Assembly: GCA_015680685.1 (NCBI GenBank)
Contig: MNCI01005011.1
Span: forward strand, 124,001 to 188,000
Direction of reading: 5' to 3'
DNA length: 64,000 bases
Source of the DNA: Gnetum montanum
Lineage: Eukaryota > Streptophyta > Gnetopsida > Gnetales > Gnetaceae
The translations under genes were made by a program, and so were the position numbers. Under the pieces are notes generated by a model. The model worked only from the letters and a program-made list of their open reading frames with translations. It was not told the origin of the DNA and made no database searches. The first letter of the stretch is position 1. Each line of letters begins with the position of its first letter. Shown here in pieces: positions 58,009 to 64,000 of this stretch.

Positions 58009-58556
58009 AAGATTTGGTGAAGCAGACCACACAGTAGGTTTATGAGATTCGAGATAGATTAAGAGTTACACAGGATAGGCAGGCAGCATTTGCTAATCAA
58101 CGTTGGAAACCACTGAAGTTTGTAGTTGGGAATCATGTATTTCTTCATGTTTCTTTCCTAAAGGACCTTACATGATTTGGTTGAAAGGGAAAATTGGCTT
58201 CTAGGTACATTGATCCTTTTGAGGTGTTGTAGAGGATTGGGAGAGTGGCCTATCGAATAGCATTACCTCCTCAGATGGTACATGGACATGATGTGTTCCA
58301 TGTATCTATGTTGCGACATCATGTGCCTTGTGAGCATGATGTGATTGATCATTCAAGGATACAGCTACAACCTAATGTTAGTTATGTAAAGCAACCAGTA
58401 GAGATTGTTGAGTGCATGGTGTGACAACTACACAGTAAAGTTGTGTTTATGGTAAAGGTTTTGTGAAATAGACATAGAGCTTCAAAGGCTACTTGGGAGA
58501 TGGAGATTGAGATGCATACATCTCATCTTAAGATTTTCCAAGGGGAAGATTCTTAA
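58009..58556 (+). pseudogene. Chromovirus Ty3/gypsy integrase C-terminus and chromodomain-region tail
   Basis: Frame with few stops reading RLRVTQDRQAAFANQRW, VGNHVFLHVS, RIGRVAYRIALPPQM, VFHVSMLRHHVP, LQPNVSYVKQPVEIVE and SKATWEMEIEM. These are the GPY/F-type integrase end and following segment of Tekay/Del-like elements (usual FEVGDHVFLKVSP, RVGPVAYRLALPP, VFHVSMLRKYV, ATWE.E). It is unrelated to A-F, which lack this tail. The rest of the element is missing on the left. Confidence 0.8.
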
Positions 58557-58567
58557 TGAGGAGAGAG

Positions 58568-58689
58568 TGTTATATCCCTTTCGAATACATTGAGTATGGT
58601 AGTACGATTATGATTTATATATAATGTGTATAGTCTTGGTGGGTTATTGGGGACGAGTTAGTTTGTTATGATTGCTTTGAATATGTTAT
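58568..58689 (+). repeat. Start of the chromovirus 3' LTR, truncated
   Basis: The purine tract GAGGAGAGAG is followed by TGTTATATCCC, the usual start of such LTRs. After about 120 bases it breaks into gag sequence of another element, so only the U3 start survives. Confidence 0.55.
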
Positions 58690-58825
58690 AATGCTTTAGC
58701 ATCTTGGGAACAAATCAATCAGGTGGCAATACAACATTCCCTTCCATGTCTTGCCATCGCATTTGTTCATCTTGATGAAGGACATAAGTAAAATTGGGTA
58801 CAAACTCATTAGGATGAGTGTACAT
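58690..58825 (-). pseudogene. gag: gag N-terminal stub next to the F-type LTR
   Basis: From ATG 58825 the minus strand reads MYTHPNEFVPNFTYVLHQDE, the N-terminal gag domain seen in B and D. It begins only about 30 bases from the LTR, so the primer site and leader are deleted. It is broken off at about 58690. Confidence 0.65.
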
Positions 58826-58856
58826 TAGTTTGCATTTTTATGGTATTGTTGATTCA

Positions 58857-59705
58857 TGATGAGCAGTGAGGTACCTCTACATCTAATCATACAAATCATA
58901 AGTGTTCACATGCAATTTAGTTGAATTCCATAGACCTTAAGTTCCCATGTATACTAGTTCTAGAAAGTGAAATCTAATCGTGACAATCTTTGTCTTCTCA
59001 ACTACACTTGTGGAGCTTAGTTATATGGTTACGTGTAATTAAGGCATATGATTTTTATTATTTTATATTTTATTCATCTACAATTAACAAGTTGAAACTT
59101 AATTTATGAACCACTTTAACTAATCTATTTGCTAATTAATAACTAACTATTCTAACATAAGCATCTAATCTCACTTTCAATGCACATCCTAAACACGTAT
59201 AATGTTGCTAGGTTATCAAATGTTAAGCATTACGATTACCAAACATCATGTGCATGCTCAAAGTAGTTGTACTTATGTGTGTAATTAACTACTATGTAAT
59301 CTAGCTAGCTTACTTTAGTGTAATTACTAGGTAGTATTAAATGAAATTGCACAAAACATTAAATGCATGAATAAAATATTTAAGTTGGCCAAGGTGCTGC
59401 AAGGTTTGATCAAATTGCCCATCTTTATTGTCACACACATTGTCATGCTCAGGTATAACAGTGCTCGAATAAAGATCCGTATACTCAATGACTCCTATTA
59501 CAAGCACTTTGGAAAATATTCTAACTCTAGAGAAAAGAAACTACAAGAACTTTGCTATGCTATGAAAAAAACTTATGCAAATCGTGTGCCCAAGTGCTAT
59601 ATTTATAGGCCGGTATGCACCCCATGATATCAGATATCTAACATCGCTTCTTGGGCCCCAATATTGGGTATCCAATATCGGAGCTAGGCCAAATACAGTT
59701 CATCA
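58857..59705 (-). repeat. LTR of element F
   Basis: 849 bp, plus strand TGATGAGCAGTG to TTCATCA. The minus-strand TATA box CCTATAAATATAG is near 59600-59612. U3 is about 95 bases and contains GATATC and CCAATATTGG palindromes. The polypurine tract (minus strand GTGAGGGTA) is at 59706-59714, so this is the 3' LTR of F. Confidence 0.85.
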
Positions 59706-59715
59706 TACCCTCACA

Positions 59716-62400
59716 ACTAAATGAAAACTTGTCCTTGAGTGAACAAGAGGAGGAACAAGTTTCTTACAAAATATTGAGAAGGTATGGGATTATTGATTGA
59801 TATGCAAGCTGACTTAGATGGAACAAACAAACTCTAAGTGCCCAAGTGAATAGATTTACAATATTTTACAAAATTGGGTGTTCATAACAATAGAATTGAA
59901 GAAATTGGACAAAACTGACATCCAACTCCTCTAGCATTTGAAGAGCAAAGGAGAAAATTCAATGATCATGAAAGATCCTCATTGCATGATGCTACTGCTT
60001 CTTCATTAGTAAAGAAAACCCTACTTCCAGTCCATGCTTCCCACTGCAATCACAAAAAAATCATGGATTAGTGTGCAATGTGTAATGTATAGCTGTTAGA
60101 TACCTTGTCTCATTAGTAATTACACTTGGCTAGGTTGTGATTATGGTGAATTAATTTTTTTTAATAGTGTTAGTGAGAAAACTGAAAAATAGGATGAGAT
60201 GGATAAGTAGTCTATTATTAAATTCTAAAAGGTCCACACATGATGAAATTCTTGAAGAGGGTTAAAGAATTCACAACAATAAAAAGAAGATTTTACTAAA
60301 AAACATTGTGAAGATGCGCATAATTGGATGTCATTGATGGAACATGCAAAAGGATTTGATTGTGAAGATGTCTAAGGATAAAGAAATTAACTAATCCAAC
60401 CAAAATGTATGCAAGTGGGTCCTTCACAAAGTAGGCACATGTCCTTTATTACCCTTGCATAACCTCAAACCGAGGAGTCCATGGGCCCCATAGATGATTG
60501 ATGCTTACGAAAAGTTAAGTACAAAAATCTAGAAAAAACTACCCTAGAATTTTGACACATTAAACCAAAATATTGAAGAAGAACATGAAACTAACAGTGA
60601 GGTGAGACATGGAAAACATAGATGGATGAGGAAGAGAGTGAAATGGAGTTCTTGATTAAGGTCACATGAAGTCTCTTTTGAATTTTGTTGTTAAATGACC
60701 TAATAAAATCCATTTTTAGTCCCAACCAAAACCAACCACATTTAATGACTTCACATTGTCACTCTAAGATTAGTCCATCCCCTTGAGACACAAGAGTGCT
60801 CCCATAGAACAACCATCGTTCTTTATTTAAGATGAAAGAGAAGCAGGAAGTGAGAGAGGGTCTTAGTTAGAGGGGACCTTCAAGCATGGGTAACATGTCT
60901 TTTTAGTTTCATAACTAATACTTGTAGCCCATTTATTTTGTCTAAGCAATGTGGTGAATGTAATTGTATGGTGTCTTTATTCGAGTGTGCCGTACTTGGA
61001 CACGCACATGACCAGCAATAAAGATTGAGATTACTTCATCATTGCAGCATTTAATATGTTATTTATTTATTTATTTAATTTTATTTATTTTTTCTCTCTG
61101 TCATGCTTCAACTCCTAGAACATGGAACGAGTACGACTTGATTACGAGCATTTAAGTGTGACTGCTTGGTAGCCCAGTGGTGTAGCTAGGATCTACGCTT
61201 GGTAATCCAGTGGCGTATTTGGGGTCTACACTTGGTAATCCTAGTGGTGTACCTAGGCCTACGCTTGGTAGTCCCAATGGTAGTCATGCAAGAAGTCCAA
61301 GATGTGTATGGTTGATCAAGGAATCGGTTTCTCGTCGCACTTAGGCTAGATTAGATTTTCTTATCCTTTTCCTCCTAGTTTAGTTTAGTTAATATTATTT
61401 TCCACTACCTTCAGGAGTAGCATAGATTAGGAAACACATCATACACCTCATCTAGACTAAACCATATGTGACATATGCAATACTAGTCTAGGTGGGAAGA
61501 CAGCGAACTGCGACCTAAGGCTAACTATCACGGTGCCACAACTAGTCCATCTGCGGAGTTCGACCGGATCGTGCATGCGACGCTCGTTTCATATGGTTGC
61601 GTGTAGGGGTACCTCGCCACTCATCATTGGTCGAGACAGAATGGTAAGAAATCCTTGAAAATACAAATGCACCCAAATAAGCAAAGAGACATAAAGAGTA
61701 CCAAGTCCCCTTGGAATCACACTCTATTCAAACCTTTAAATCCTTTCCAAGTTCGAAAACTACCAAAGTCACAAATTTGTTAAAGTTTTATTAATGAAAA
61801 ATGGACATGATACTTTCAAAATAAGAAAAACCATAAAGATTGTAGATGGATGGATGTTGTGGACTCATTTCTTGTTTCATGAAAAAGGAACCATGTCCTA
61901 GTTATCAACAACAAAATTGAAAGCTAAAATATAGACACCAAAAATCAAATAACCAAATAGCACATGCCTACATCATACAAACCACATTGTACCCCATTGC
62001 TAATAAGGCATATTATTATTAAAACATAATAAGAAAATCACATTAAAAATAAAGGAAAATATACAAGAAATTGTGAAATATTCAAGAAAAATAAAATGTA
62101 CTAAAGATTTTGTAAAAAAAATTCAAGAAAATTAATAATATAAAAACAACAATGTGTAAGATAAAAAAAGTGTAAAACAAAAAGTTGTAAAAATAACAAG
62201 ATGTAAAACAAAAATGTGTAAAATAAAAAGATAAAAAGCTAAGAAGCTACTTATATAGTTAGCATGGGTGGCCATCTCCCCCATGACTAAGTTGAAAGGA
62301 GGAGATCTGAAAGATTGAGTGTGGTTGTCCATCCAATGCGGGACTTGTTACACTGGCTTACTTAAGCTTGTGGAAAGGTTTGACTCATTGTGTGTTGACC
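59716..62400 (-). other. Post-pol region of element F
   Basis: It has the same order as D: AATAATCCCATACCTTCTCAATA near 59775, spacer with the complement of the GAGGACCCACTTG block near 60415, and the TTTTGTTTTACAC tract (62050-62240, seen as TGTAAAACAAAAA on the plus strand). The extra ORF is absent. Confidence 0.55.
60955..61626 (+). repeat. 5'-truncated LTR fragment of the E type
   Basis: It aligns with E's LTR from GTGGTGATTGTAAT (about 175 bases into the LTR) to the terminal CTCATCA, so U3, TATA box and the start of R are missing. The block CTTGGTAATCC-AGTGGTGTACCTAGG-TCTACG, single in E, is expanded here to three or four tandem copies (61165-61285). Confidence 0.8.
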
Positions 62401-62434
62401 AGTTGCTTCTTGTTTGGGCGCTCAGGTTTGTAGA

Positions 62435-63560
62435 TCAACATGGCCCTAAAAGTGAAAGTTTTGTAAATGCCATAAGGTCCTTCCTACAATGTCTAGAACT
62501 TAGTTTGTTGAGGTATGTGTGTGGGGTTTCAGTAGAGGACCTTATCTCCCGGTTGAAACTTGACTTTCCTAATTCTAAGGTCATGGCACTTTTTGTTAAA
62601 TGCCTTGTGTAACTCATTAGATGACAAGGCAACTAATCAATTCTAATCTAGTAGGTTGAGATTCATTAATCTTTATTTTTATGCTAGACTTAAATTAATG
62701 TCAAATTCACAGGCTATTGAAAGTATACCGAGCTTGAATTGAATGTGAAGTATTGGTAATTTTCTGTACACCAGCTCATAGGGAGAATAGCCCATAAGGA
62801 GTTTCCACATTAAGCGATAGGCCCAAAGGACATCGTTGAGTTTTTTGCACTAATCTCTCCTATATTTGCTAATAGTTCTCATTAGGATCTTTGTGATTTC
62901 CCTATTTGTAACCTCAACTTAACCATTAGCTTGGAGGTGGTAAGATGTTGTTAGTTTATGTTCAACCCTTAAGCATTACATAAGATTCTAAAAGGTAGTG
63001 CTTGTAAAGTGGGTTCCATTGTAAGAAATTAATGCACATGGCACACCAAACTTGTTTATAACATTCTGTTGTATAAACCGAGCAGTAATACAAGATGTAC
63101 AATAGGTGACGGCTACTACCTCTGCCCATTTCGTACAATAGTCAATAGCAACTATGATGTACATCTTTCTATTTGACATGGTCGTGATGGCACGGATGAA
63201 GTTAATGCCCCATATGTTGAAGGGTTTTAGTAGTTGGATCCATTATTGAGGTTCCTCCATTCAAGCAATCATTCCACCATCTTGTTGGTAGCATTCACAA
63301 GAGTGGACAAATTTGTGAGCATCCCTAAAAATTGTTAGCCAATAATACCCTGCCATCAAGATTTTAATGGCCATGCATCTCTTAGCATAGTGGCCCCCAT
63401 AAGGACCCTGATGAGCATCCTAAAGAACACATAATTGATCAGGATCAAGGACACACCAACAAACTAGGCCATCAATGCATACCTCATAGAAGTGTTCATT
63501 GATCTCCATGAAGCATTTTACCTAGTGAAGAAATTTTTGTTTCTTCCGATGATCTAGCCC
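62435..63560 (-). pseudogene. Integrase of element F (broken)
   Basis: The zinc domain has GGHY and GYYWLTIF near 63330-63400. The core begins IVAIDYCTKWAEVVAV (near 63150). The second acidic motif is altered (SYNGTHF for SDNGTHF) and the Glu motif NGxVEVTNREI is near 62905. It ends without a chromodomain. Several stops and shifts occur. Confidence 0.75.
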
Positions 63561-63599
63561 TTGTGCCATCTCTTAGGTAAAAAGATAGGTAAAAATGCC

Positions 63600-64000
63600 A
63601 TTGCACCATTTTAGTATTTGCTCAAAGTGATCCAAGGCTTGCTCAAATGTAGCACCATAAGTGGAAAAGTCATCCATAAAGGCTTCCACTTAGCTACTAA
63701 TTTGCTGCTAAAAGATGCCTAAGACTAAGCATTAGAAAGTGGTAGGGGCATTGGAAAGTGGCATGAGAATTGCACATACCAAAAGGCATCTTGTGATATG
63801 CAAAAGTTCCCCAAAAACTTGTGAATGTTGTTTTGGCCTGGTCCTCTAGCGCAATCTAGATTTGGTTACAATCACTATAACCATCCAAGAACTGTAATAG
63901 CAATGCCTAGATATGATATCCAACACTTGATAAACAAATGACAATGGAAAATGATGCTTGAATATTGATATATTCAACAGTCAAAAATCAATCCAAACCT
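63600..64000 (-). pseudogene. Reverse transcriptase region of element F, cut by window edge
   Basis: Reading the minus strand from the edge, the RT palm sequence resembles D: FLDGYSDCNQI-like near 63870, a region matching AYHKMPFG near 63790, and the FMDD active-site block with DDFSTYGATFEQALDHFEQ near 63680-63620. Stops are frequent. Confidence 0.6.

Larger units (their letters stand above)
58857..64000 (-). mobile_element. LTR element F, Athila-like, runs off the window
   Basis: Minus-strand element with 3' LTR, post-pol region, integrase and the RT region reaching the right edge. The 5' half lies outside. A truncated plus-strand LTR fragment (60955-61626) is inserted in its post-pol region. 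Confidence 0.8.

Overview
The window is nuclear DNA of a seed plant, most likely a gymnosperm such as a conifer. It is AT-rich and holds only two recognisable host genes, both on the minus strand. The rest is old, nested, CpG-decayed retrotransposons. The gymnosperm call is an inference from the repeat load, the age of the repeats and the apparent intron size; no species can be named.

Host genes. (1) A complete single-exon gene at 1278-1652 (-) encodes a 124-residue coiled-coil protein of the LSU (RESPONSE TO LOW SULFUR) family. It has a TATA box and an element resembling the sulfur-limitation UPE-box just upstream. (2) A class-I PLP aminotransferase of the kynurenine aminotransferase/cysteine-conjugate lyase-like group runs from 38223 leftwards on the minus strand. 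Seven exons splice in frame as far as the catalytic SLSK lysine at 33894; one intron has a GC donor. The C-terminal third was not found, and DNA downstream of exon 7 is filled with transposons.

Left and middle (2.4-33.5 kb). A minus-strand L1-type LINE lies directly downstream of exon 7. It can be followed in three pieces (33460-31617, 26085-25847, 11525-10673). It was split by a plus-strand LINE fragment with a 14-bp target duplication, by LTR element C (26086-31616, duplication ATAGG) and on its left by LTR element A (about 4640-10672). The plus-strand LINE was itself split by LTR element B (11909-25126, duplication CATTG).

Right (39.9-64 kb). Minus-strand LTR element D (39930-57549) carries gag, protease, reverse transcriptase, RNase H and integrase remnants. 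Plus-strand element E (46414-53804) is inserted in its protease region. A chromovirus 3' fragment follows, then minus-strand element F, which runs off the window.

How the elements relate. A-F are Ty3/gypsy relatives of the Athila branch: tRNA-Asp-type primer sites, an FMDD reverse transcriptase, a short-spaced zinc knuckle, and LTRs of about 0.8-1.0 kb beginning TGATGAG (or a variant) and ending CATCA. B and D/F are pol-bearing. C and E have gag but no pol and are probably mobilised in trans. A, B, C and E carry, or keep remnants of, an extra sense ORF between gag/pol and the 3' LTR. Its start region resembles a plant transposon-protein domain, its middle is coiled coil, and its end is a conserved Pro-Pro-Gly tail. 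In C and E it is preceded by a TACTAAC branch point and a 3' splice site. This ORF is the most unusual system in the window. All retrotransposon ORFs contain stops, so none looks active.
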